A DNA stretch of 64,000 nucleotides from Mesorhizobium loti (GTDB taxonomy: Bacteria; Pseudomonadota; Alphaproteobacteria; Rhizobiales; Rhizobiaceae): positions 1 through 64,000 of the forward strand of contig NZ_LPWA01000110.1 of NCBI RefSeq assembly GCF_001510895.1. The letters run 5' to 3'. Shown piece by piece: positions 1-8,291 of this stretch (position 1 is its first letter; every line of letters starts with the position of its first letter). Position numbers and translations under genes: made by a program. The notes beneath the pieces were generated by a model, which searched no databases, was not told where the DNA came from, and saw only the letters and a program-made list of their open reading frames with translations.

Positions 1-122
1 CCGCGAAGCGGCCAGAGGGGGTCGGCAGAGGCAGCGCGCGACGTAATAAATGCCGAGCGCTGCCGCGGCGACCCCACCCGGCGGCTCCGCCGCCACCCTC
101 CCCACGAGGGGGAGGGAAGCCC
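1..122. repeat. Palindromic repeat at the xdhC 5' end
   Basis: Positions 12-38 (gggggtcggcagaggcagcg and following) are the approximate reverse complement of about 54-78 (ctgccgcggcgaccccac). The loop contains two stop codons (TAATAA at 44-49) and the ATG used for the downstream reading frame. It is followed by a pyrimidine/purine hairpin (ccaccctccccacgagggggaggg). The style matches the other palindromic repeats in this window, for example 59876-60040. I infer a rhizobial repeat element inserted in the xdhC coding region. Confidence 0.6.
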
Positions 123-787
123 GCATCGAGGTCGACGAGGTCTGCGCCACGCTCGACGTTCCGCTCGGACCCGAGATCGGCCAATGCTGCGGTGGACGGG
201 TCGAGGTACTGATACGCCCGGTCGATGCAGCACTCGAACAGCAACTGATCGCCAAGGCAGAAGCCGAGGAGGCCCGTCTGCCGCATGTCTATGTCTTCGG
301 CGGCGGTCATGTCGGCCAGGCGCTGGCCGCCTCGCTGGCGCTGCTGCCGATCCACGCGGTTGTCGTCGAGACACGCGCCGATGCGCTGGAAGGCATGCCG
401 GAAACGGTCGAGACACGGCTGACGCCAATGCCTGAAAGCGTGGTGCGCGACGCCCCGGCGGGATCGGCCTTCGCCATCCTCACGCATGACCATGCGCTCG
501 ATTTCCTCATCGTCGCCGAGGCGCTGAAGCGCGACGACACCGCCTATGTCGGCATGATCGGCTCCAAGACCAAGAAGGCGACCTTCAGGAACTGGTTCTT
601 GAGGTCGGCCGAGGGCAGCGAGGCCGAGTTCAAGCGCCTCGTTTCGCCGATTGGCGGCAATGCGGTGAAGGACAAACGCCCACCGGTGATCGCAGCGCTC
701 GCCGCCGCCGAGATCATGACGGCGCTGGTGTCGCATGCGGCAGAGGTGGCCGCTTCAAAAGCCAGCGAAAAGGTGATGGCCGGCTGA
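50..787 (+). CDS. xdhC: XdhC-family xanthine dehydrogenase accessory protein, N-terminus missing or disrupted
   Basis: XdhC delivers and protects the sulfurated molybdenum cofactor for xanthine dehydrogenase in the cytoplasm. The frame carries the XdhC core LGPEIGQCCGGRVEV (near residue 40), the Rossmann-type glycine motif VFGGGHVGQALA, and the C-terminal region with GMIGSKTKK and SPIGG. The reading frame is open only from 50. Its first ~22 residues are low-complexity and come from a palindromic repeat, and two in-frame stops (44-49) lie just before the ATG. Full-length XdhC proteins have roughly 60-90 more N-terminal residues, so the true 5' end is either upstream of the repeat or lost. It lies near puuD and guaD, in keeping with purine breakdown. 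The family call is firm; whether the gene is functional is not. Confidence 0.8.
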   Translation: MPSAAAATPPGGSAATLPTRGREARIEVDEVCATLDVPLGPEIGQCCGGRVEVLIRPVDAALEQQLIAKAEAEEARLPHVYVFGGGHVGQALAASLALLPIHAVVVETRADALEGMPETVETRLTPMPESVVRDAPAGSAFAILTHDHALDFLIVAEALKRDDTAYVGMIGSKTKKATFRNWFLRSAEGSEAEFKRLVSPIGGNAVKDKRPPVIAALAAAEIMTALVSHAAEVAASKASEKVMAG

Positions 788-814
788 AGCCAGCCGGCCA
801 CATGCGGGAAAAGA

Positions 815-1303
815 CTATTCCTTTTCCTGTGTGTGCGCCTCGAGGAACCACAGCAATTTGTCGAGCGAGCGCGAATAGGCGGTAAAAATGTCGGCGGTAT
901 CGGCGTCGCCCGCATCCGCCGCCTCGTCGATCGCCCCACGGGTCAGCCTGGCCGCAGTGGCATAGCGGTCGATCAGCGCCGCCAGATGATCCTTGGTTTT
1001 GTGGATGTCGGTTGGATAGGGCTTCAGCTTGGTCGCCCTCGCCACCTCCTACGAGGTGCCATGCGCGGTGCCGCCGAGCTGGACGGCGCGTTCGGCGATG
1101 ATGTCGACATGGCCGTCGATCTCCTCGCGGAATTCGTCCAGCATCTCGTGGATGGCGATGAATTGCGGCCCCTTGACGTTCCAGTGCGCCTGCTTGGTGA
1201 TCAGCGCCAGGTCGATGGCGTCGGCAAGCCTGGCGTTGAGAAGATCGATCGATTCCTTCTTGGCGTCGGATTTGAGGTCGTTCTTGGTGACGATGGCGTC
1301 CAT
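815..1303 (-). pseudogene. dps: Dps ferritin-like DNA protection protein with an internal stop codon
   Basis: Dps forms a 12-subunit shell that oxidises and stores iron and protects DNA in stationary phase. The first 84 codons (1303 to 1052) carry the ferroxidase helices: KQAHWNVKG and HEMLDEFREEIDGHVDIIAERAVQLGG hold the usual His, Asp and Glu ligands. A TAG at 1051-1049 then interrupts the frame. The same frame resumes at once as EVARATKLKPYPTDIH and runs to a normal C-terminus at 815, giving about 162 residues in total, the usual Dps length. One base change (CAG to TAG) would explain it, since Gln is expected after GTS. The start has a good Shine-Dalgarno (AGGAG). Unlike the frameshifts elsewhere here, this is a substitution, so it may be a real nonsense mutation. 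Confidence 0.85.
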
Positions 1304-1414
1304 AATCGGCTCCTGTTGAGCTGCGTCGCTGGGTGAGGGCTGAGGACTGAAGGGCGGCTTGCACGGCCGCCAATCGCCAGAACGGCAAAGGGGCGAGTTT
1401 CGTTCCGCGCCGCC

Positions 1415-2665
1415 CTACGCTGGCCGTCTGAGGCCAAGATGCTCCCGCAGCGTACGGCCCTCATAGTCGGTGCGGAACAGGCCGCGCCGCTGCAACTCCG
1501 GCACAACTAGGGTCGCGAAGGCGTCGAGCTCACCCGGAAACCAGGACGGCATGACGTTGAAGCCGTCCGCGGCGCCGCCTTCGAACCGCGCCTGCAATTC
1601 GTCGGCGATCTGCTCGGCCGTGCCGACGACCCGCCAATGGCCGCGCGCGCCGGCAAAATAACGCGCAAGCTCGCGGATCGAGAGGCCGTCGCGGCGTGCC
1701 TGCTCGATGACCAGCACCTGCCGGCTTTTCATGCCTTCGCTCTCCGGCAGCTCCGGCAACGGTCCATCGATCGGATAGCGCTGGAGGTCGGAGATGCTGA
1801 GATAGCTGGAAAGCAGCGCCACAGCGACATCGTCCGGGATCAGCTCCTGCAGCGCATCGTATTTTGCCTGGGCCTCGGCCTTCGTCGCCGCAACGATCGG
1901 CGCCACGCCGGGCATGATCTTCACGTCATCCGGCTGGCGTCCGTAGGCTGGAAGGCGGCCCTTGAGATCATCGTAAAATGCCTTGGCCTCTTCAAAAGTC
2001 TGCGCTGCCGAGAACACGACATCGGCGGTCCGTGCGGCAAGGTCCTTGCCGTCATCGGATGCCCCGGCCTGCACCATCACCGGCGCGCCCTGCGGCGAGG
2101 GCGGTACGTCGAGCGGATCGCGCACCGAAAAGCTCTGGCCGTCATGGCCGGCCGCCTTGCGGTGCCATAAACCCGTAACGACGGCAGCGAATTCGCGGGC
2201 ACGTTCGTAGCGATCGGCATGCGGCCTCAGACCCGTCGAGCCGAAATTCGCCGCTTCGATCGGGCTGGCCGAGGTGACGAGGTTCCATCCGGCTCGGCCG
2301 CCGCTCAGATTGTCGAGCGAGGCAAACATGCGCGCCAGCCCATAGGGCTCGTTGTAGCTGGTCGATGCCGTCGAAACGAGGCCGATGCGCTCCGTCTGCA
2401 CGGCAAGGGCCGAAAGCAGGCTGATCGGCTCGAGACCGATCGAGCGCGAGGTCTGGCTGGCGATGTTGACATTAGCCTCGCGCAAGCCGGCGGCGTCCTC
2501 GCAGAAGACCATGTCGAATTTCGCCGCTTCAGCCGTGCGCGCCAGTTGGATGTAATGGTCGATGTCGATGCCCGCCGTCACATGCGCATCCGGATGGCGC
2601 CAGGCGGCGATATGGTGGCCGGTCGCCCACAAGAAGAGGCCGAGCTTCATCTGGCGCGCGCTCAT
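1415..2665 (-). CDS. LLM-class flavin-dependent monooxygenase (NtaA/SnaA/DszA type)
   Basis: This 416-residue protein belongs to the bacterial luciferase-like family that uses FMNH2 supplied by a separate reductase to oxidise small organic compounds such as nitrilotriacetate, organosulfur compounds or chelators. Family features visible are LGLFLWATGHH at the N-terminus, AKFDMVFCEDAAG, LDNLSGGRAGWNLVTS (the NtaA/DszA signature region), GASDDGKDLAARTADVVF and the C-terminal LREHLGL. Its start overlaps the stop of the next upstream gene (2662-2665), so the two LLM genes are translationally coupled. No reductase or transporter gene is adjacent, so the substrate cannot be named. Confidence 0.85.
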   Translation of the reverse strand: MSARQMKLGLFLWATGHHIAAWRHPDAHVTAGIDIDHYIQLARTAEAAKFDMVFCEDAAGLREANVNIASQTSRSIGLEPISLLSALAVQTERIGLVSTASTSYNEPYGLARMFASLDNLSGGRAGWNLVTSASPIEAANFGSTGLRPHADRYERAREFAAVVTGLWHRKAAGHDGQSFSVRDPLDVPPSPQGAPVMVQAGASDDGKDLAARTADVVFSAAQTFEEAKAFYDDLKGRLPAYGRQPDDVKIMPGVAPIVAATKAEAQAKYDALQELIPDDVAVALLSSYLSISDLQRYPIDGPLPELPESEGMKSRQVLVIEQARRDGLSIRELARYFAGARGHWRVVGTAEQIADELQARFEGGAADGFNVMPSWFPGELDAFATLVVPELQRRGLFRTDYEGRTLREHLGLRRPA

Positions 2666-3630
2666 GGCTTGCCATCCTCACCCAACCCAAGGCGATCGCG
2701 CAGCGTCTTGCCCGGTTGTGTCTCGGCAAATCCGTGTCGCTTGAGTTCCGGCAACAATCGTTCGACAAAATCCTCCAATGCGGCAGCCCGAGACTCCACA
2801 GCCAGAACGATGCCGTCGCAGCCGGATGAGAGGCATAGGTCTTCCAGACTGCCGCCGTAACGTTCCGGCCGTGCATCGGCGACCGTCAGCACCTTGATCG
2901 TCATCGGGTCGCGCCCCGCTTCGTGCGCCCTGCGTTTGATCTCATCGCGGGCCGCTCTCGCGCCCGGCGGCTCGCTATTATCCAACAGCACGAAATCGGC
3001 GCGGCGGCTGGCAAAATCGAGCTCGGTCTCTGCCAGGCCGGACATAACCAGCAGTGGGCGGTCTTGCGGCGAGCGTGCGACATTGAGCGGCCCGCGCACC
3101 GAGAAGAATTCACCGGTGAAGTTCGCCAGGTGCATCTTGTCCGGATCGTGGAAGCGGCCTGATGCCTTGTCGAACAATAGGGCGTCATGTTCCCAGCCGC
3201 TCCACAAGAGCCGCACAATGTTGATGAACTCCCTGGCGCGGCGGCGGAAATCATCGTTCGAAAGACCTTCCGGCCGGCTGAAATTCGCAGCGTCGCGCGG
3301 GTTCTGCGTCATCGTCGCGTTCCAGCCGATTCGGCCATGGCTGATGATGTCGAGCGAAGCGAAACGGCGTGCCAGATTGTAGGGCTGGTGCGCGAGCGTC
3401 GAGGCGCTGGCGACAAGGCCGATCCTGTCGGTCACGGTGGCCAGGGCGGCAATGAGGGTGGTCGCTTCGAACGGGCTGGTCGACGGTTCGCCGCTCGCCA
3501 ATGAGTCGGAAATGATGACTATGTCGACGCCGGCTGCTTCCGCGCTCCGCACGAAGGCGCTGATCTGGCCGAAGCCCAGGACGTCTTGCCCGTTTGTGGC
3601 GGCGATGTTCAGCGAAATGGCGAGATGCAT
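2662..3630 (-). CDS. Short LLM-class flavin-dependent oxidoreductase
   Basis: A 322-residue paralogue of the downstream LLM monooxygenase. It shares the same landmarks: LAISLNIAATNG, LARRFASLDIISHGRIGWNATMTQNPRDAANF, FSVRGPLNVARSPQDRPLLVMSG and the C-terminal LRDRLGLG. Members of the NtaA/DszA group are usually about 420-450 residues; here the segment between the central barrel and the C-terminal helix is about 90-100 residues shorter. That suggests an internal deletion or a distinct short subgroup. It overlaps the next gene by four bases (ATGA), so the pair is one operon. FMN binding is expected by family; catalytic activity is uncertain. Confidence 0.75.
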   Translation of the reverse strand: MHLAISLNIAATNGQDVLGFGQISAFVRSAEAAGVDIVIISDSLASGEPSTSPFEATTLIAALATVTDRIGLVASASTLAHQPYNLARRFASLDIISHGRIGWNATMTQNPRDAANFSRPEGLSNDDFRRRAREFINIVRLLWSGWEHDALLFDKASGRFHDPDKMHLANFTGEFFSVRGPLNVARSPQDRPLLVMSGLAETELDFASRRADFVLLDNSEPPGARAARDEIKRRAHEAGRDPMTIKVLTVADARPERYGGSLEDLCLSSGCDGIVLAVESRAAALEDFVERLLPELKRHGFAETQPGKTLRDRLGLGEDGKP

Positions 3631-3919
3631 AGTGCGGCCCTTCGGCTGCCTTTAAAATCGGGCAACGTTTGGCCACCAACCTAGGCCCGTCTTCGCGTAA
3701 GGCAACGGGACCGACTAGGCCACCAGGCTGTCACATGCCGGCCAGCCGTCGCGTGCCTCAAGGTAGAGCTCTTGACGGCTCGAATGTTGCGTTGGCGGCC
3801 ACATACTTCGGCGACAAGCCTGAACGCCCATCGTGTCGTCATTCTATGGCGTCGCTCCGCCCGTGGATGACGACGTCACGGAGGCTTCGGCCAATCGCGA
3901 CGAGACGCAGCGCGGCCCA
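3631..3919. other. Intergenic gap without recognised gene
   Basis: This 289-base gap lies between two leftward genes (LLM pair and LysR). No reading frame here has family-like sequence. It should contain the promoter of the LLM operon, but I cannot point to clear -35/-10 boxes. Confidence 0.4.
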
Positions 3920-4840
3920 TCACTTGCCAGCAAGAATATCCTTGATCAGCCGCTGGCAGCGCTCGGCCATGAAGTCGAGCAAGAGCCGCACCTTCGGGTC
4001 CTGCAGCTTCTTGTGCGGATAGACGGCGGCGAACTGCACCGGCGTCGGCGGCGTTTTGGCCAGGATCACCTTCAGCCGCTGGTCGCGGATGAAGGGCTCG
4101 ACCTCGAAGCGCGGTTTGTTGATGATGCCGCGCCCCGACAGCGCCCAGCCGGTCAGCACGTCGCCGTCGTCGGTGTCGTAAGGCCCGTGCACTTCGAGTT
4201 TCTGCACACCGCTCGATGTCTGCAGCGTCCAGACGAATTCACGTGTGCCGGCGTAGCGCAGCATCAGGCAGTCATGCTTCTTGCCGATAAGCTCCTGCGG
4301 CTCGACCGGCTCGCCGCGCGCTTCGAGATATTTCGGCGCCGCCACCAGCACGCGCTCGCACTCCATGATGCCGCGCATCCGAAGGCTGGAATCCTCGATG
4401 ATGCCGAGGCGGAAGGCGACGTCGATGCCTTCCTTCATGATGTCGACATTGTGGTCGGAGAGCCTGAGCCGCACCTCGATATCGGGGTATTTGTCGTGGA
4501 AGTCCGGAATGCCGGAGGCGATCAGGCGCCGGCCGAGGCCGAGCGGCGCCGTGACCTTGATCGTGCCGCGTGGCTGGCCCGAGAGTGCTGCCACCGCGGC
4601 TTCCGCGTCGGTGATCGCGTCCAGCACCTGCTTGGCGCCGGTGTAGAATACCGTGCCGTGCTCGGTCGGCATCAACTGTCTTGTTGTGCGGTTGAACAGC
4701 CGCACGCCAAGGTGCTTCTCCAGCTCCTTGATGCGGTTGGAGGCGACCGCCGGCGAAATGCGCATATCGCGGCCGGCCGCCGACAGATTGCCGAGCTCGA
4801 CGACGCGGACGAAGACGGCGATGTTGTCGAGATAGGCCAT
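3920..4840 (-). CDS. LysR-family transcriptional regulator
   Basis: 306 residues, typical LysR length. The N-terminal winged helix-turn-helix is clear (LSAAGRDMRISPAVASNRIKELEKHLGVRLF, residues ~18-48), followed by a linker helix and a type 2 periplasmic-binding-fold effector domain (GTIKVTAPLGLGRRLIASGIPDF). It resembles the subgroup that keeps NRTTRQLMPTEHG after the recognition helix. It is divergent from puuD across a 151-base gap, the usual LysR layout, so regulation of the urate/guanine genes is a reasonable inference. The effector is not known. Confidence 0.88.
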   Translation of the reverse strand: MAYLDNIAVFVRVVELGNLSAAGRDMRISPAVASNRIKELEKHLGVRLFNRTTRQLMPTEHGTVFYTGAKQVLDAITDAEAAVAALSGQPRGTIKVTAPLGLGRRLIASGIPDFHDKYPDIEVRLRLSDHNVDIMKEGIDVAFRLGIIEDSSLRMRGIMECERVLVAAPKYLEARGEPVEPQELIGKKHDCLMLRYAGTREFVWTLQTSSGVQKLEVHGPYDTDDGDVLTGWALSGRGIINKPRFEVEPFIRDQRLKVILAKTPPTPVQFAAVYPHKKLQDPKVRLLLDFMAERCQRLIKDILAGK

Positions 4841-4991
4841 GCGGCTGTCGTGGCTCTCAAATGGCTGCGTGCAGTGAATCTAGTATTTTCCATTTTTTTT
4901 TGAAAGTCATCGCGCACCTCGCCTCTTTTCGTTTGCGTTCCAGACCGTAAAGTCGCCTGATCGGCAGGGACGATTTCCCAGGGGCGACTCG

Positions 4992-6218
4992 ATGGCGGAT
5001 TTTGCGATTTTCTGGGACTGGCTGAGTTTTGCGGTCCGCTGGCTGCATGTCATCACCGGCATCGCCTGGATCGGCTCGTCCTTTTATTTCGTCGCCCTCG
5101 ACCTCGGCCTGCGCCAGCGTCCCGGCCTGCCCGCCGGCGCTTTCGGCGAGGAATGGCAGGTGCATGGCGGCGGCTTCTACCACATCCAGAAATATCTGGT
5201 GGCGCCGGCCGAGATGCCGGAGCATCTGACCTGGTTCAAATGGGAATCCTACGCCACCTGGCTGTCAGGTTTCGCCATGCTGTGCGTGGTCTATTATGCC
5301 GGCGCGGATCTCTTCCTGATCGATCCCAACGTGCTCAACATCTCGGTGCCGGTCGGCATTCTGCTGTCGCTGGCCACCATCGGCGTCGGCTGGATCGTCT
5401 ACGACCTGCTCTGCCGTTCGCCGCTGGGAAAAAGCGACACCGGCCTGATGCTGGTGCTCTACTGCGTGCTGGTGTTCATCGCCTGGGGGCTGACGCACCT
5501 CTTCACCGGCCGCGCCGCCTTCCTGCATCTCGGCGCCATCACCGCCACGATCATGTCGGCCAACGTCTTCATGGTCATCATCCCCAATCAGAAGATCGTT
5601 GTCGCCGACCTGATCGCCGGCCGTAAGCCGGACCCGAAATACGGCAAGATCGCCAAGCAGCGCTCGCTCCACAACAACTACCTGACCTTGCCGGTCCTGT
5701 TCCTGATGCTGTCGAACCACTACCCGCTGGCCTTCGGCACTCAGTTCAACTGGGTCATCGCCTCGCTGGTCTTCATTATCGGTGTGCTGATCCGGCACTA
5801 TTTCAATACGGTGCATGCCCGCAAGGGCAACCCGACCTGGACCTGGCTCGGCGCCGCCGTGCTGTTCATGATCATCATCTGGCTGTCGACCGTGCCGAAG
5901 GTTTTGACCGGCGAACCGAAGACTTCCGCCGCTTCCGCCGCGGCCCAGGTCTACATGGCCTCGGCGCATTTCCCAGCCGTCCGCGACACCGTGCTCGGCC
6001 GCTGCTCGATGTGCCACACCGAGGAGCCGGTCTATGAGGGCATCTACCACGCGCCGAAGGGCGTGATGCTCGACACCGACGCCCGCATCGCCGAACATGC
6101 GCGCGAGATCTATCTCCAGGCCGGCCGGGCGCATGCCATGCCGCCAGCCAACGTCACCCAGATAACCGACCAGGAACGGGCCCTTTTGGTGGCCTGGTTC
6201 GAAGGCGCCGGAAAGTAA
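4992..6218 (+). CDS. puuD: Membrane urate hydroxylase (urate oxidase) with C-terminal cytochrome c domain
   Basis: PuuD oxidises urate to 5-hydroxyisourate and passes electrons to the respiratory chain without making hydrogen peroxide. The protein (408 residues) starts with hydrophobic helices (WLSFAVRWLHVITGIAWIGSSFYFVAL), has about eight membrane segments in the urate hydroxylase N-terminal domain, and ends in a haem c domain with the binding motif CSMCH near residue 338 and a distal Met in AHAMPPANV. The start is preceded by AGGGG. It is two bases from guaD, so the two genes form one transcription unit, and it is divergent from the LysR gene. Strong family match. Confidence 0.93.
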   Translation: MADFAIFWDWLSFAVRWLHVITGIAWIGSSFYFVALDLGLRQRPGLPAGAFGEEWQVHGGGFYHIQKYLVAPAEMPEHLTWFKWESYATWLSGFAMLCVVYYAGADLFLIDPNVLNISVPVGILLSLATIGVGWIVYDLLCRSPLGKSDTGLMLVLYCVLVFIAWGLTHLFTGRAAFLHLGAITATIMSANVFMVIIPNQKIVVADLIAGRKPDPKYGKIAKQRSLHNNYLTLPVLFLMLSNHYPLAFGTQFNWVIASLVFIIGVLIRHYFNTVHARKGNPTWTWLGAAVLFMIIIWLSTVPKVLTGEPKTSAASAAAQVYMASAHFPAVRDTVLGRCSMCHTEEPVYEGIYHAPKGVMLDTDARIAEHAREIYLQAGRAHAMPPANVTQITDQERALLVAWFEGAGK

Positions 6219-6220
6219 GC

Positions 6221-7534
6221 ATGACATCAAAACTCCTGCGCGGCCGCACGCTCTCCTTCCTGCGCTGGCCCGAAGCGATAGACGACCATTCCGCCTGGCG
6301 CTACGAGGAGGATGGCGGGCTGCTGATCGACGGCGGCAAGATCATTGCCGCCGGTCCCTATGCCGAGGTCGCGAGGAAAGCCGGGGCCGGGATCGGGACA
6401 ATCGACCATCGCCCGCATCTCATCCTGCCGGGCTTCCTCGACGCCCATGTGCATGTTCCGCAGATGCAGATCATCGCTTCCTATGGCGCCGAACTGCTCG
6501 ACTGGCTGAACAAATACACTTTCCCCGAGGAGTCGAAATTCCAGAACGCGCAGCACGGCCGCCGTATCGCCAGGCTCTTCCTCGACGAAATGTTGCGCCA
6601 GGGCACGACGACGGTCGTCGCCTATTGCTCGGTGCACAAATCCTCGGCCGAAGCCTTCTTCGCCGAGTCGCATGAGCGCAACATGCTCAACATCGCCGGC
6701 AAGGTGATGATGGACCGCAACGCGCCGGAAGGCGTGCTCGACACGCCGCAGGCGGGCTATGACGACAGCAAGGCGCTGATCGCCGAATGGCACGGCAAGG
6801 GCCGCCAGCTCTATGCCATCACGCCGCGCTTCGCCATCACCTCCTCGCCCAAGCAGATGGAGATGGCCGGCGCTCTCTGCCGCGAGCATCCCGATCTCCA
6901 CATGCAGACGCATCTGTCGGAGAACCACGCCGAGATCGCCTTCACCCAGGAGCTCTACCCCTGGTCGCGCGACTACACCGATGTCTACGAGCATTACGGC
7001 CTGCTGGGGAGGAAAAGCCTGTTCGGCCATTGCATCCATCTGTCGGAGCGCGAGGCGGACGCGCTGTCGCAGTCGGGCTCGGTCGCGGTGTTCTGTCCGA
7101 CCTCCAACCTTTTCCTCGGCTCCGGCCTGTTCGACTACCAGCGCTACCGCCGCCGCGAGAAGCCGCTCCGGATCGCGGCCGCGACCGACGTCGGCGGCGG
7201 CACCAATTATTCGATGCTGCGCACCATGGATGAAGGCTACAAGGTGATCGCGCTGAATGGCGAGAAGCTGAACCCGTTCCAGTCGTTCTGGCAGTTGACG
7301 CGCGGCAATGCCGAGGCGCTGTCGGTGGCCGACAAGGTCGGCACGCTCGATGAAGGTACCGATGCCGATATCGTCGTGCTCGACGCCCGTGCCACGCCGG
7401 CGATGCGGCTGAGGATGGAGACGGTGGAGACGCTGGCGGAAGAGCTCTTCCTGCTGCAGACGTTGGGCGACGACCGCGCCGTGCGCGAGGTCTATGTGGC
7501 CGGCCGACCGGCGAAGAGCGCCATCGCGGCATAA
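6221..7534 (+). CDS. guaD: Guanine deaminase
   Basis: Converts guanine to xanthine and ammonia, feeding the xanthine dehydrogenase step for which xdhC is the accessory factor. A 437-residue amidohydrolase-fold protein. Zinc ligands are visible in DAHVHVPQ (residues 75-81), the HLSENHAE and FGHCIHLSE regions, and ATDVGGGTNYSMLRTMDEGYK with the catalytic Asp. The FDYQRYRRREKPLRIA stretch is typical of GuaD. It follows puuD by two bases, so it is almost certainly cotranscribed with it. Length and motifs are all normal. Confidence 0.93.
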   Translation: MTSKLLRGRTLSFLRWPEAIDDHSAWRYEEDGGLLIDGGKIIAAGPYAEVARKAGAGIGTIDHRPHLILPGFLDAHVHVPQMQIIASYGAELLDWLNKYTFPEESKFQNAQHGRRIARLFLDEMLRQGTTTVVAYCSVHKSSAEAFFAESHERNMLNIAGKVMMDRNAPEGVLDTPQAGYDDSKALIAEWHGKGRQLYAITPRFAITSSPKQMEMAGALCREHPDLHMQTHLSENHAEIAFTQELYPWSRDYTDVYEHYGLLGRKSLFGHCIHLSEREADALSQSGSVAVFCPTSNLFLGSGLFDYQRYRRREKPLRIAAATDVGGGTNYSMLRTMDEGYKVIALNGEKLNPFQSFWQLTRGNAEALSVADKVGTLDEGTDADIVVLDARATPAMRLRMETVETLAEELFLLQTLGDDRAVREVYVAGRPAKSAIAA

Positions 7535-7612
7535 CGCCATTCCATGCGTTCCGCGCTTGACCCGGCGTCAGCCATCGGTCAAAGCGTGCGTCGACATTGA
7601 CAGGGGAACGCT

Positions 7613-8119
7613 ATGGCTGCCGCCGACGACATCGCTCTGATCAAGAAACAGGAAGCCACGCTGGTCTTTCCGGCCTTCGACGAGGCCGTGGCCTTCGAGA
7701 TCGGCTCGGCGATCCGCAAGCGTGCGCTGGCCGAAAACCTGCCGATCATCGTCGACATCAGGACCTTCGACCGGCCGCTCTTCTATGCGGCGATGCCGGG
7801 CTCGAACGCCTCCAATCCCGACTGGGCGCGGCGCAAGATCAATGTGGTGAGGCGGTTCCTGAGAAGCACCTATCGCATGGTGCTGGAGCAGCAGCGCCCT
7901 GACCGCACCTTCAAGGTCGGCGAGGGGTTGGACATTGCCGACTATGTGCTCGCCGGCGGCGGCTTTCCGGTCACCGTGAAGGGCGCCGGCGTCATCGGCG
8001 TCATTGCCGTCTCGGGCCTGCCGGAGCGGGAGGATCATGGCGTCGTGGTCGATGCGCTGTGCGAGCACTTGGGCGCCGATCGAAGACAATTGGCGCTGCC
8101 GCCGGAAGAAAAATCGTGA
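7613..8119 (+). CDS. UPF0303 / GlcG-HbpS-like haem-degrading-domain protein
   Basis: 168 residues of the UPF0303 family, related to the GlcG/HbpS fold. Landmarks are FPAFDEAVAFEIGSAIRKRALAENLPIIVDIRTFDRPLFYAAMPGSNASNPDWARRK and the glycine-rich VLAGGGFPVTVKGAGVIGVIAVSGLPEREDHGVVV, which is diagnostic of this fold. It lies 78 bases after guaD on the same strand, so it may belong to the purine operon. The biochemical role in this family is unsettled; haem or cofactor binding is only suggested by relatives. Confidence 0.85.
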   Translation: MAAADDIALIKKQEATLVFPAFDEAVAFEIGSAIRKRALAENLPIIVDIRTFDRPLFYAAMPGSNASNPDWARRKINVVRRFLRSTYRMVLEQQRPDRTFKVGEGLDIADYVLAGGGFPVTVKGAGVIGVIAVSGLPEREDHGVVVDALCEHLGADRRQLALPPEEKS

Positions 8120-8120
8120 C

Positions 8121-8254
8121 GTCGGCGCTGCCCCTCATCCGCCTGCCGGCACCTTCTCCCCGTAAAGGACGGGGAGAAGGGACGCGCTCCAGCGCTGGTG
8201 ACCCCCTCTCCCCGTCCTTACGGGGAGAGGGTAAGGGTGAGGGGCAGCGCAGAC
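8121..8254. repeat. Palindromic repeat, family A
   Basis: The outer arms gtcggcgctgcccctcat and tgaggggcagcgcagac are inverted copies. Two inner hairpins of the ccttctccccgt/acggggagaagg type lie between them (about 8152-8180 and 8203-8231). The same sequence style recurs at 23958-24139. Confidence 0.85.
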
Positions 8255-8291
8255 GTTGGAAAGATCCACGAAACGCCGGTGGCCGCCAACT

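Noticed and set aside
3833..4903. 356-codon + strand frame over the LysR gene
   Set aside because: Antisense shadow; the LysR reading has a full helix-turn-helix.
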